NCBI GenBank assembly: GCA_910584725.1
Contig: CAJUBE010000023.1
Location: forward strand, 1-64,000
DNA: 64,000 nt
Direction: 5' to 3'
Source of the DNA: an uncultured Lachnospiraceae bacterium
GTDB taxonomy: Bacteria > Bacillota > Clostridia > Lachnospirales > Lachnospiraceae
Made by a program: the position numbers and the translations under genes. The notes under the pieces were generated by a model, which saw only the letters and a program-made list of their open reading frames with translations, made no database searches and had not been told where the DNA came from. Below, piece by piece: positions 8,585-16,291 of the stretch (position 1 is the first letter of the stretch; every line of letters begins with the position of its first letter).

Positions 8585-9704
8585 ACAAATGTTAGAGGAG
8601 TCATTAAAGACAATACACACAGGAGAGGTTGTTGAAGGTACCGTTATCGATGTAAAGCCGGAAGAGATCATCTTAAACATCGGCTATAAGTCAGATGGCG
8701 TTTTGACGAGAAATGAATATACAAACGAACCCAATGTAGATTTGACAACCATTGCGAAGCCCGGAGACACCATGGAGGTGAAGGTACTCAAGGTGAACGA
8801 CGGTGAGGGACAGGTTCTCCTTACCTACAAGCGCCTCGCTGCAGACAGAGGCAATAAGCGCATCGAGGAAGCTTACGAGAACAGAGAAGTACTTACGGCT
8901 AAGGTGGCACAGGTGCTGGATGGCGGCTTGAGCGTTGTTGTGGAAGAGGTAAGAATTTTTATCCCGGCAAGCCTTGTATCCGATACGTATGAGAAGGATT
9001 TGAACAAGTACGCGGGTCAGGAGATCCAGTTTGTGATCAGTGAGTACAATCCGAAGAGAAGAAGATACATTGGTGACAGAAAGCAGCTCATCCTTGAGGA
9101 GAAGGCAGAGATGCAGAAGAAGCTCTTCGAGACGATCAAGATTGGCGATACCGTGGAAGGTACGGTTAAGAATGTGACTGACTTCGGCGCGTTCATCGAT
9201 CTGGGCGGCTGCGACGGTCTGCTTCACATTTCCGAGATGTCCTGGGGCAGAGTGGAGAACCCTAAGAAGGTATTTAAGGTTGGCGATGTGGTGAAGGTGC
9301 TGATTAAGGATATTTCCGGCACGAAGATTGCGCTCAGCCTTAAGTTTGAAGACCAGAATCCTTGGAAGGATGCGGCAAGCAAGTATGCGGTAGGCACAGA
9401 GGTGACCGGCCGTGTGGCACGCATGACGGATTTCGGCGCATTTATTGAGTTGGAGCCGGGTATTGACGCGCTGCTTCATGTGTCCCAGATTTCCAAAGAA
9501 CATATTGACAAGCCTTCCGATGTACTTAAGAGCGGAGAGGAAGTGACGGCGAAGGTCGTGGACTTCAACGAGGCGGACAAGAAGATCAGCCTGAGCATCA
9601 AGGCGATGTTTGCACCGGAGCCCAAGGCGGAGAAGGCTGTGGATGAGGACGTTGTTTCCGTGGATATCGACGCGGTAATCGCAAACGAGGACGCGGCAGA
9701 GTAA
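8565..9704 (+). CDS. Ribosomal protein S1-like RNA-binding protein, four S1 domains
   Basis: A 379-residue protein with four consecutive S1 (OB-fold) domains starting near residues 15, 100, 190 and 275. The third and fourth carry the diagnostic GTVKNVTDFGAFIDLGGCDGLLHISEMSWG and GRVARMTDFGAFIELEPGIDALLHVSQIS patterns. The acidic tail after residue 350 is unstructured. Four-domain S1 homologues of clostridia are shorter than the six-domain S1 of E. coli and are thought to help mRNA binding in translation. The start overlaps ispH by 20 bases. The downstream spacing to cheR is 25 bases, so cheR may be in the same transcript. Confidence 0.9.
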   Translation: MSELTFEQMLEESLKTIHTGEVVEGTVIDVKPEEIILNIGYKSDGVLTRNEYTNEPNVDLTTIAKPGDTMEVKVLKVNDGEGQVLLTYKRLAADRGNKRIEEAYENREVLTAKVAQVLDGGLSVVVEEVRIFIPASLVSDTYEKDLNKYAGQEIQFVISEYNPKRRRYIGDRKQLILEEKAEMQKKLFETIKIGDTVEGTVKNVTDFGAFIDLGGCDGLLHISEMSWGRVENPKKVFKVGDVVKVLIKDISGTKIALSLKFEDQNPWKDAASKYAVGTEVTGRVARMTDFGAFIELEPGIDALLHVSQISKEHIDKPSDVLKSGEEVTAKVVDFNEADKKISLSIKAMFAPEPKAEKAVDEDVVSVDIDAVIANEDAAE

Positions 9705-9729
9705 GACAAAATAAAGGCGGTGGGAATTC

Positions 9730-10509
9730 ATGGCATATGACTATGAATACTTTAAGAAAGCGGTTTATGACCTTACCAAAATTGATCTGAATGCTTACAA
9801 AGAAAAGCAGATGAAGCGCCGGATTGATACGCTGATCTCCAAGAATAAAGTTGTCGGATATGACAATTACGTTAATGTGCTTAAGACTGACACAGCCAGA
9901 TTTGAGGAGTTTGTAAATTACCTCACAATCAATGTGTCCGAATTTTACAGAAACGTGGATCAGTGGCAGCTTTTGGACAAGGAAATTTTCCCTGAGCTGA
10001 TTCAGCGTTACGGCAAGAATTTGAAGATTTGGAGCGCGGCATGTTCCACCGGCGATGAGCCTTATTCGCTTGTGATGGCGTTGTCCAGACATGTGCCGAT
10101 TAATCAGATCAAGATTTACGCGACGGATCTGGATAAGCAGGTGATCGCGAAGGCGAAAGTGGGGCTGTACGCGGAGAAGAGTCTGGCAGGCGTGCCGGCT
10201 GACCTGAAGAAAAAATTCTTTACGAAGGTCGGGCCTTCCTATCAGATTTCCGATGAGATTAAAAACAGGGTAGAATTTAAGGAGCATAATCTGTTAAAGG
10301 ATACATACCCTACTGATTTCCACTTGATTGTCTGTCGTAATGTGCTGATTTACTTTACGGAGGAGGCAAAGGACGAGGTGTTCCGCAAGTTCCAGAAGAG
10401 TCTGAAACCCGGCGGATACCTGTTTATTGGCAGTACCGAGCAGATCATCAACCACAAAGAAGTGGGTTTTGAACGGAAAAATTCGTTCTTCTACCAGAGA
10501 CCAATGTAA
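9730..10509 (+). CDS. cheR: CheR-type chemoreceptor glutamate methyltransferase
   Basis: A 259-residue SAM-dependent methyltransferase that would methylate glutamates on chemoreceptors. The N-terminal CheR helical domain covers about residues 1-75 and includes TINVSEFYRNVDQW. The SAM site is KIWSAACSTGDEPYSLVMAL, followed by IYATDLDKQVIAKAK and the C-terminal HLIVCRNVLIYFTEEAK motif. The ribosome site AAAGGCGGTGGG is 7-9 bases before ATG. No other chemotaxis gene is in the window; a flagellin at 45.2 kb is the only other motility gene. Isolated cheR genes next to ispH-S1 may serve receptors encoded elsewhere. Confidence 0.9.
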   Translation: MAYDYEYFKKAVYDLTKIDLNAYKEKQMKRRIDTLISKNKVVGYDNYVNVLKTDTARFEEFVNYLTINVSEFYRNVDQWQLLDKEIFPELIQRYGKNLKIWSAACSTGDEPYSLVMALSRHVPINQIKIYATDLDKQVIAKAKVGLYAEKSLAGVPADLKKKFFTKVGPSYQISDEIKNRVEFKEHNLLKDTYPTDFHLIVCRNVLIYFTEEAKDEVFRKFQKSLKPGGYLFIGSTEQIINHKEVGFERKNSFFYQRPM

Positions 10510-10511
10510 AC

Positions 10512-10597
10512 AGAGTGAGAAGTACTTCTAAAACTCAGCAGCAAAGGCTGCATCGCCAAGTCAGCACAGCTGACTTGGAAGTACTAAGGCTCACTCT
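10512..10597 (+). repeat. Modular palindromic repeat, copy F with extra nested palindrome
   Basis: The outer arms are AGAGTGAG/CTCACTCT. The inner loop carries CAGCAGC...GCTGC and then an additional perfect palindrome, CCAAGTCAGC-ACA-GCTGACTTGG, at 10556-10578 that no other copy has. Hairpin 2 is reduced to its left arm GGAGAATG. Confidence 0.85.
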
Positions 10598-10618
10598 GGA
10601 GAATGTTGTGAATTGGAG

Positions 10619-10655
10619 AAAAGGGGCAGCGATTCGTCGCCGCCCCTTTCGTTGT
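10619..10655. terminator. Bidirectional terminator between cheR and the YprB-like gene
   Basis: AAAGGGGC.GCG pairs with CGC.GCCCCTTT around ATTCGT with one mismatch. T-runs follow on the plus strand, and A-rich sequence on the other side serves the minus strand. It separates two convergent genes. Confidence 0.7.
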
Positions 10656-10660
10656 TTTTG

Positions 10661-11764
10661 TCAGTATGTCTTTGCCATCTTTCCCAATAAATACTGCGCG
10701 TAGCGGGAGAAGAGCTCCCTGTCGGTCTTGCGCTCGTCCGTGAGTTCAAAGAAGAGCTCATGGCTCTTATAGTCCCGTTTGAAGAACGGTTCTACCAGAA
10801 TATCCCATTGGGGAAGGAAGAGGCCGTACTTGCGCGTGTAGCAGGTGGCGGCGGTCGCCTGGGTGCGGTGCGACGGATCCACGAAGGAGGACACCGACTT
10901 GTGGAGGGCGATATCTTCCTCCGGCAGATAATAGTAGTCTTTATAGCTTGCGTAGAAATATTTCATTTCTTCTTCGTAGAGCGGCACTTTTAGGATGCCC
11001 TCGTCCTTTTCCCCGCTGAAATAACAGCCGTTTGCCAGATTGGAGAGGGAGAAGGGAAGCGGGGTAGGCAGCGCCAGCTTCATCAGCACTTCCTGTTTTT
11101 CTTGACCATGATAGTCAATATAGCTGTTGGCCTGTACCTTCTTCGCGCGGATATTTCCGTTAAAGAGATCATAAAATGCCAGAAGGGGAAGGAGCTGCAG
11201 CATCCCACGGATATCGTCGCTGTTGTGCAAAAGCAGCAGAGAGCGGGCGTCAGGGGAAGGATTTTCCACATAATTCCGATATACCTCAATCAGCTCACCG
11301 CCGTGAAAACGGTCTTCCCTGTTGATGCCCAGAAGCGTCTCCAGCGTTTTCTGTTTGCAGTTGGGCACATGGAGAAACGCCTTGTAGGGGGAAATGCGCT
11401 TATACAAGTCGGTTCCTTCAAAATCGTCGAAAGTGTGCGGCAGCCCGCGCTGCTCGCATTTCTGCAGCAGATAGGGCAGGTCAAAGTTATTGCCGTTGAA
11501 GTGAACCAGGTGGGTGAAGGAGGATGCAAAATCGAAAAAGGCGTTAAGAGCTGCGGCCTCCTCCGAGGGTGTCTCGCAAAACCACTGTCTGATCTGCCAG
11601 TTCCCGTCCCTGTAAAACGCCGTTCCGATCAGGTAGAGAGAGGAGCTTTTTGCAGTGAAGCCCGTGGTTTCGATGTCTACAAACAAAAACTGATCGAGGG
11701 CCGCGATGCGTGAAAGCGGATAGTTGATTGTGAAAGATTCCAGAATGTGGTTTTCTATTTGCAT
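10661..11764 (-). CDS. YprB-type ribonuclease H-like (DEDD) exonuclease domain protein
   Basis: A 367-residue protein with a DEDD 3'-5' exonuclease fold. The metal-binding motifs are FLFVDIETTGF near residue 28, LVHFNGNNFDLPYLL near 105 and LLLLHNSDDIRGMLQL near 195. This matches the YprB RNase H-like family, found in Firmicutes next to or fused with helicases; its substrate is unknown. The ATG at 11764 is chosen because GGAGGA lies 6 bases upstream on the minus strand; an upstream ATG at 11782 lacks a site. The C-terminal 150 residues do not resemble anything I recognise. The gene is divergent from the rnf operon. Confidence 0.8.
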   Translation of the reverse strand: MQIENHILESFTINYPLSRIAALDQFLFVDIETTGFTAKSSSLYLIGTAFYRDGNWQIRQWFCETPSEEAAALNAFFDFASSFTHLVHFNGNNFDLPYLLQKCEQRGLPHTFDDFEGTDLYKRISPYKAFLHVPNCKQKTLETLLGINREDRFHGGELIEVYRNYVENPSPDARSLLLLHNSDDIRGMLQLLPLLAFYDLFNGNIRAKKVQANSYIDYHGQEKQEVLMKLALPTPLPFSLSNLANGCYFSGEKDEGILKVPLYEEEMKYFYASYKDYYYLPEEDIALHKSVSSFVDPSHRTQATAATCYTRKYGLFLPQWDILVEPFFKRDYKSHELFFELTDERKTDRELFSRYAQYLLGKMAKTY

Positions 11765-11924
11765 AAAATTCCTCCGCATCAAAATCTAAAATATATCTGA
11801 TGACAGTTTAGCACATTTTTTGAATTAGCAGTAGTTTTTTTCGTCGAAAAATAGTATATTTATTATAGCAGTTCCACCGGACTTAAGGTGCGGACTGAAT
11901 GGGAAAGGAGCAAGGGTTACAGGT

Positions 11925-13241
11925 ATGGCAAAATTAACATTTAACGGCGGCATACATCCCTACGACGGGAAAGATCTGTCAAAGGATAAGCCCATCAAGG
12001 CGGTGCTGCCCAAGGGAGATCTGGTGTACCCGCTGTCCCAGCATATCGGTGCGCCCGCCAAACCGATCGTGGAGAAGGGCGACCGGGTTCTGACAGGGCA
12101 GAAGATTGCGGAGGCGGGCGGTTTTGTTTCCGCACCTATTTACGCGACGGTATCGGGTACGGTGAAGGCGATTGAGCCGCGGCGCGTGGTCACGGGCGAC
12201 AGCGTGATGAGCATTATTATTGAAAATGACGGGCTTTACGAGGAAGTGGAGTATCCGGAGCGGAAGCCTCTCGAGGAGATGACGAGAGAGGAGATTATCG
12301 AGTGTGTGAAGGAAGCGGGCATTGTCGGTATGGGCGGCGCAGGTTTCCCCACGTTCATCAAGCTTTCACCCAAGGAACCGGAAAAGATTGATTATGTGAT
12401 CGCGAACTGTGCGGAGTGCGAGCCTTATCTGACTTCCGATTACCGCAGGATGCTGGAAGAACCGGAGAAGCTTGTGGGTGGACTCAAGGTTTCTCTGCAG
12501 TTGTTTGAGAACGCAAGGGGCATTCTGGCGGTGGAGGATAACAAGCCGGACTGTATTGAAAAATTGAAGGAACTGGTAAAAGATGAGCCGCGCATCAGCG
12601 TGAAGGAGCTGAAAACCAAGTATCCTCAGGGCGCGGAGCGGCAGATTATATACGCAACAACAGGAAGAGCCATCAATTCTTCCATGCTTCCTGCAGATGC
12701 GGGCTGTGTGGTGAACAATGTGGACACGGTGGTGGCGATCTATCATGCGGTGATCGAGGGGAAGCCTTTGATGAACCGTATTGTTACGGTGACAGGTGAC
12801 GCGATTGCCAATCCGCAGAATTTTATCGTGCGGATCGGCACGAATTACCATGAGCTGGTGGAGGAAGCGGGCGGATTCAAACAGGAGCCAGTTAAGATCG
12901 TGTCCGGCGGCCCTATGATGGGCTTTGCCCTTTTCGGGCTGGATGTGCCGACCACCAAGACGGCTTCAGCACTCCTGTGTCTCACGGAGGATGAGGTGTC
13001 CCGCATGGAGCCGTCCGCCTGCATCAACTGCGGACGCTGTGTGGAGGTCTGCCCGGGGCGGGTGGTGCCCAAGCTTTTGGCGGTTGCCGCGGCAAACGGG
13101 GACGAGGAGACGTTTCTTGCCCATGACGGCATGGAGTGCTGCGAATGCGGCTGCTGCAGTTTCGTCTGTCCGGCGAAACGGCATCTGACACAGAACATCA
13201 AATCCATGCGCAAGCTCCTGCTTGCCAAAAAGAAAAAATAA
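11925..13241 (+). CDS. rnfC: Rnf complex subunit RnfC
   Basis: A 438-residue peripheral subunit of the Rnf complex, which couples ferredoxin oxidation with NAD+ reduction to Na+ or H+ transport. RnfC holds the NADH/FMN site and two 4Fe-4S clusters. The N-terminal domain is FNGGIHPYDGK...; GIVGMGGAGFPTFIKL (about 132) and YVIANCAECEPYLTSDYR match the NuoF-like nucleotide-binding region. The two cluster motifs are CINCGRCVEVCPGRVVP and CCECGCCSFVCPAKR near the C-terminus. It is the first gene of the C-D-G-E-A-B operon. AAAGGAG lies unusually far (about 14 bases) before the ATG, the same spacing as in rnfD. Confidence 0.95.
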   Translation: MAKLTFNGGIHPYDGKDLSKDKPIKAVLPKGDLVYPLSQHIGAPAKPIVEKGDRVLTGQKIAEAGGFVSAPIYATVSGTVKAIEPRRVVTGDSVMSIIIENDGLYEEVEYPERKPLEEMTREEIIECVKEAGIVGMGGAGFPTFIKLSPKEPEKIDYVIANCAECEPYLTSDYRRMLEEPEKLVGGLKVSLQLFENARGILAVEDNKPDCIEKLKELVKDEPRISVKELKTKYPQGAERQIIYATTGRAINSSMLPADAGCVVNNVDTVVAIYHAVIEGKPLMNRIVTVTGDAIANPQNFIVRIGTNYHELVEEAGGFKQEPVKIVSGGPMMGFALFGLDVPTTKTASALLCLTEDEVSRMEPSACINCGRCVEVCPGRVVPKLLAVAAANGDEETFLAHDGMECCECGCCSFVCPAKRHLTQNIKSMRKLLLAKKKK

Positions 13242-13250
13242 GAAGACGAA

Positions 13251-13326
13251 GTAACTTTTTAGTACAGGTCGAAGTATTGACTGCCGGGATCGTAAGAATA
13301 TGATACGAATGTACTGAGCAAGTTAC
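13251..13326 (+). other. Structured intercistronic leader between rnfC and rnfD
   Basis: GTAACTT (13251-13257) pairs with AAGTTAC (13320-13326), and AGTAC (13261-13265) pairs with GTACT (13311-13315). An inner TCGTA/TACGA hairpin lies between them. The fold ends a few bases before the rnfD ribosome site AAAGGAG. It could set the ratio of RnfC to the later subunits; this is inference. Confidence 0.45.
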
Positions 13327-13351
13327 GACGAAAGGAGCATAGACTGTAGAG

Positions 13352-14284
13352 ATGAGTGATTTAATGAAAGTGTCTTCCAACCCTCATGTCAGATCAAAGT
13401 CCACCACCGCGAGCATCATGCTGACCGTGGTGATCGCCCTTCTTCCGGCGGCGGGATTTGGCATCTATAACTTCGGGCCGAAGGCGCTGCTGTTGATTCT
13501 GGTGACAGTGGCTTCCACGGTGGCGACGGAGTTTGTGTTTGAGAAGATTTGCAAGAAAAAGATAACCATAGGAGATTATTCCGCTGTGGTGACGGGACTG
13601 CTTCTGGCGCTCAATCTGCCGGTGTCCGCACCCTGGTGGATCGGTGTGGTTGGCGGCGTGTTCGCCATTCTGGTGGTTAAGATGCTGTTTGGCGGTATCG
13701 GACAGAACTTTATGAACCCGGCGCTGGGTGCGCGGTGTTTCCTGTTGATTTCCTTTACGTCCATCATGACGAATTTCGACTGTGACGCGTACACGGGGGC
13801 GACGCCTCTTGCCGCTTTGAAGAGCGGGGAGTCTGTAAATATTCTGAATATGGTGATCGGCCGCACGGCGGGTACCATTGGAGAGACGTCCATGATCGCC
13901 ATTGTGATCGGCGCCTGTATTCTGATTTTGTTCGGCATCATTGATCTGCGGATTCCAGGCACTTACATTGTGACGCTGGCGGTCTTTGTGACGCTGTTCG
14001 GCGGCAGAGGCTTTAACTGGCCTTACATATCCGCCCATCTTTCCGGCGGCGGTCTGATGCTCGGCGCGTTCTTTATGGCGACGGACTATGTGACGAGACC
14101 GATCACGAAAAAAGGACAGTATGTGTTCGGCTTTTTGCTGGGCGTTCTGACGGGGATTTTCCGTATCTTCGGTCCCTCCGCGGAGGGAGTGTCTTACGCG
14201 ATCATCATCGGCAATCTCTTAGTGCCGCTGATTGAGAAGGTCACTCTTCCGAAAGCGTTTGGTAAAGGAGGAGAGAAGGCATGA
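13352..14284 (+). CDS. rnfD: Rnf complex membrane subunit RnfD
   Basis: A 310-residue integral membrane protein with about nine hydrophobic segments, part of the ion-translocating core. DAYTGATPLAALK near residue 145 contains the threonine to which ApbE attaches FMN in RnfD/NqrB. GGIGQNFMNPALGARCFLL is a family signature. The last bases overlap the rnfG start (ATGA), showing tight coupling. The ApbE that would flavinylate it is encoded at 35.4-36.5 kb in this window. The start codon is uncertain, since AAAGGAG is 14 bases before this ATG; an in-frame ATG lies at 13364. Confidence 0.94.
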   Translation: MSDLMKVSSNPHVRSKSTTASIMLTVVIALLPAAGFGIYNFGPKALLLILVTVASTVATEFVFEKICKKKITIGDYSAVVTGLLLALNLPVSAPWWIGVVGGVFAILVVKMLFGGIGQNFMNPALGARCFLLISFTSIMTNFDCDAYTGATPLAALKSGESVNILNMVIGRTAGTIGETSMIAIVIGACILILFGIIDLRIPGTYIVTLAVFVTLFGGRGFNWPYISAHLSGGGLMLGAFFMATDYVTRPITKKGQYVFGFLLGVLTGIFRIFGPSAEGVSYAIIIGNLLVPLIEKVTLPKAFGKGGEKA

Positions 14285-14886
14285 AAGAGATGATGAAAAA
14301 TACAGGGATTATGCTGGCAATCACGCTGATCGCGGGTCTCCTTCTCGGTTTGGTTTACCAGGTGACGAAGGAGCCGATTGCTGAGCAGGAAGCGAAGGCC
14401 AAGCAGGAAGCGTGCCAGGAAGTGTTTGCGGACGCGGCGTCCTTTGAGGAAGTGGAGCTTGCGGCTGTGGATGAGAGCACATGGAGCGGCGAGGGATACG
14501 GACAGGAGAGCGTGGATGAAGTGATGACGGCGAAGGACAGTGCGGGAAGCACGCTCGGCTATGTGATTACGGTGACCACAAAGGAAGGGTACGGCGGGGA
14601 TATTCAGTTTACGATGGGCATCCGCAGCGACGGTACCGTGAACGGCATTTCATTACTTGCCATATCCGAGACGGCGGGTCTTGGCATGAGGGCCGAGGAG
14701 GTTCTGAAACCGCAGTTTGCGGGGAAAAATGTGGAAAAATTTGCGTATACAAAGAGTGGTGCGGCGGCGGACAGTGAGATTGATGCCATTTCCGGCGCAA
14801 CCATAACAACAAATGCAGTGACCAATGGGGTCAACGCGGGATTATACTATTTCCGGACAGTGTTGGGAGGAGGTGACGGACAATGA
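14281..14886 (+). CDS. rnfG: Rnf complex subunit RnfG
   Basis: A 201-residue subunit with one N-terminal membrane helix (residues 7-26) and an exported FMN-binding domain. SEIDAISGATITTNAV near residue 165 carries the S/T-G-A-T flavinylation motif for covalent FMN. GYVITVTTKEGYGGDIQFTMGIRSDGTVNGI and SETAGLGMRAEE match the FMN_bind fold. It overlaps rnfD by 4 bases and rnfE by 4 bases. Confidence 0.94.
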   Translation: MKEMMKNTGIMLAITLIAGLLLGLVYQVTKEPIAEQEAKAKQEACQEVFADAASFEEVELAAVDESTWSGEGYGQESVDEVMTAKDSAGSTLGYVITVTTKEGYGGDIQFTMGIRSDGTVNGISLLAISETAGLGMRAEEVLKPQFAGKNVEKFAYTKSGAAADSEIDAISGATITTNAVTNGVNAGLYYFRTVLGGGDGQ

Positions 14887-15638
14887 GTCAGATTGATGAA
14901 AAGGGAATGAAAAAGGAAAATCCAATGACAGAGCGGTTGGTAAACGGTATTGTGAAAGAGAATCCGACTTTTGTCCTGATGTTGGGTATGTGTCCTACGC
15001 TGGCGGTGACCACCTCGGCAATCAACGGTCTGGGCATGGGGCTGACCACCATGGTAGTGCTTGCCTTAAGCAATGTATTTATTTCTCTGCTCCGGGGAAT
15101 CATTCCGGATAAGGTGAGAATCCCGGCTTTTATCGTGATTATCGCTTCGTTTGTGACGATGGTGGAGCTGCTTTTACAGGGATTTATTCCGTTTCTCTAT
15201 GACGCGCTGGGCATTTACATACCGCTGATCGTGGTAAATTGTATCATCCTCGGGCGTGCGGAGGCTTATGCATACAAAAATCCCGTGATTCCGTCGCTGT
15301 TTGACGGCATCGGTATGGGACTCGGCTTTTCTGTGGCGCTGACCTGTATCGGCGCGGTGCGGGAACTTTTGGGTGCGGGCGAGATATTTGGCATTCATGT
15401 GATGCCGGAGAGTTACGTGCCAGTGAGTATCTTTATCATGGCGCCGGGCGCGTTCTTCGTGCTGGCCACGCTGACGGCGATTCAGAATAAGGTGAAGATT
15501 GTCGGGGAGAGAAAAGGAAAGGATATGTCAAAGATACAGTCCGGCTGTAACAGCGACTGCATGAATTGTGCGGATACGGGCTGTGCGAAACGTCTGATTG
15601 ACGAGACGAAGGGAGAGGAGGGGAAGAACAATGCTTAA
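14883..15638 (+). CDS. rnfE: Rnf complex membrane subunit RnfE with Cys-rich tail
   Basis: A 251-residue RnfE/NqrD family protein with six hydrophobic segments (for example FVLMLGMCPTLAVTTSAINGLGMG and SVALTCIGAVRELLGAGEIFG). It pairs with RnfA to form the membrane part that moves electrons and ions. It is longer than the usual 200-residue family member: after the last helix comes a hydrophilic tail of about 45 residues with CNSDCMNCADTGC, four cysteines closely spaced. The tail looks able to hold a metal or cluster, which is inference. It overlaps rnfG by 4 bases and rnfA by 8 bases. Confidence 0.93.
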   Translation: MSQIDEKGMKKENPMTERLVNGIVKENPTFVLMLGMCPTLAVTTSAINGLGMGLTTMVVLALSNVFISLLRGIIPDKVRIPAFIVIIASFVTMVELLLQGFIPFLYDALGIYIPLIVVNCIILGRAEAYAYKNPVIPSLFDGIGMGLGFSVALTCIGAVRELLGAGEIFGIHVMPESYVPVSIFIMAPGAFFVLATLTAIQNKVKIVGERKGKDMSKIQSGCNSDCMNCADTGCAKRLIDETKGEEGKNNA

Positions 15639-16209
15639 AGAATTGTTGGTGATTTTGATTGCATCCTCCCTTGTCAATAATGTGGTGTTAAGCCAGTTTC
15701 TGGGACTGTGTCCCTTCCTCGGCGTGTCCAAGAAGACGGAGACGGCGACTGGTATGGGCGTGGCGGTTATTTTTGTCATCACGCTGGCCTCAGCGGTGGC
15801 GGGAGCGATTTATCAGTTTATTCTGGTTCCCTTTGACATCGCGTATTTACAGACCATTGTGTTTATTTTGGTCATCGCGGCGCTTGTGCAGTTTGTGGAA
15901 ATGTTTTTGAAGAAATTTATACCGGGACTGTATCAGTCGCTGGGTGTGTATCTGCCTTTGATCACCACCAACTGCGCGGTGCTCGGTGTGGCGCTTACTA
16001 ATGTGCAGAAGAATTACGGGATCCTGACCGGAGTGGTCAATGGCTTTGCAACGGCGGTCGGATTCACCATTTCCATCATTATTCTGGCGGGAATCCGGGA
16101 GAAGCTGAAATATAATGATATACCGGAATCATTCCAGGGGATGCCGATTGTGCTGGTGACGGCGGGACTGATGGCGATCGCGTTCTGCGGATTTTCGGGA
16201 CTGCTCTAA
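15631..16209 (+). CDS. rnfA: Rnf complex membrane subunit RnfA
   Basis: A 192-residue, six-helix membrane protein homologous to RnfE. MLKELLVILIASSLVNNVVLSQFLGLCPFLGVSKKTETA is a typical RnfA N-terminus; the cysteine in it and that in LITTNCAVLGVAL match the cysteines that hold the intramembrane 2Fe-2S cluster in studied Rnf and Nqr complexes. The ATG at 15631 follows GGAGAGGAGGGG; the longer in-frame start at 15598 is rejected. A shortened palindromic repeat separates it from rnfB. Confidence 0.94.
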   Translation: MLKELLVILIASSLVNNVVLSQFLGLCPFLGVSKKTETATGMGVAVIFVITLASAVAGAIYQFILVPFDIAYLQTIVFILVIAALVQFVEMFLKKFIPGLYQSLGVYLPLITTNCAVLGVALTNVQKNYGILTGVVNGFATAVGFTISIIILAGIREKLKYNDIPESFQGMPIVLVTAGLMAIAFCGFSGLL

Positions 16210-16211
16210 CA

Positions 16212-16265
16212 ATGCGAGAAGTACTAAGTCTCGCATGGGAGAATGCCTAAAATGCGGCATTCTCC
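16212..16265 (+). repeat. Shortened palindromic repeat, copy G, between rnfA and rnfB
   Basis: The outer arms ATGCGAG (16212-16218) and CTCGCAT (16230-16236) are retained, but the left middle arm and inner stem have been lost, leaving AAGTACTAAGT in the loop. Hairpin 2 (16238-16265) is intact. It interrupts an otherwise tightly packed operon. Confidence 0.8.
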
Positions 16266-16291
16266 GTGTGCGTGAATATATGGAGGTGTGT

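Noticed and set aside
11102..11713. Plus-strand frame of 203 codons opposite the YprB-like gene
   Set aside because: The minus strand encodes the DEDD motifs; this frame has no recognisable motif or ribosome site.
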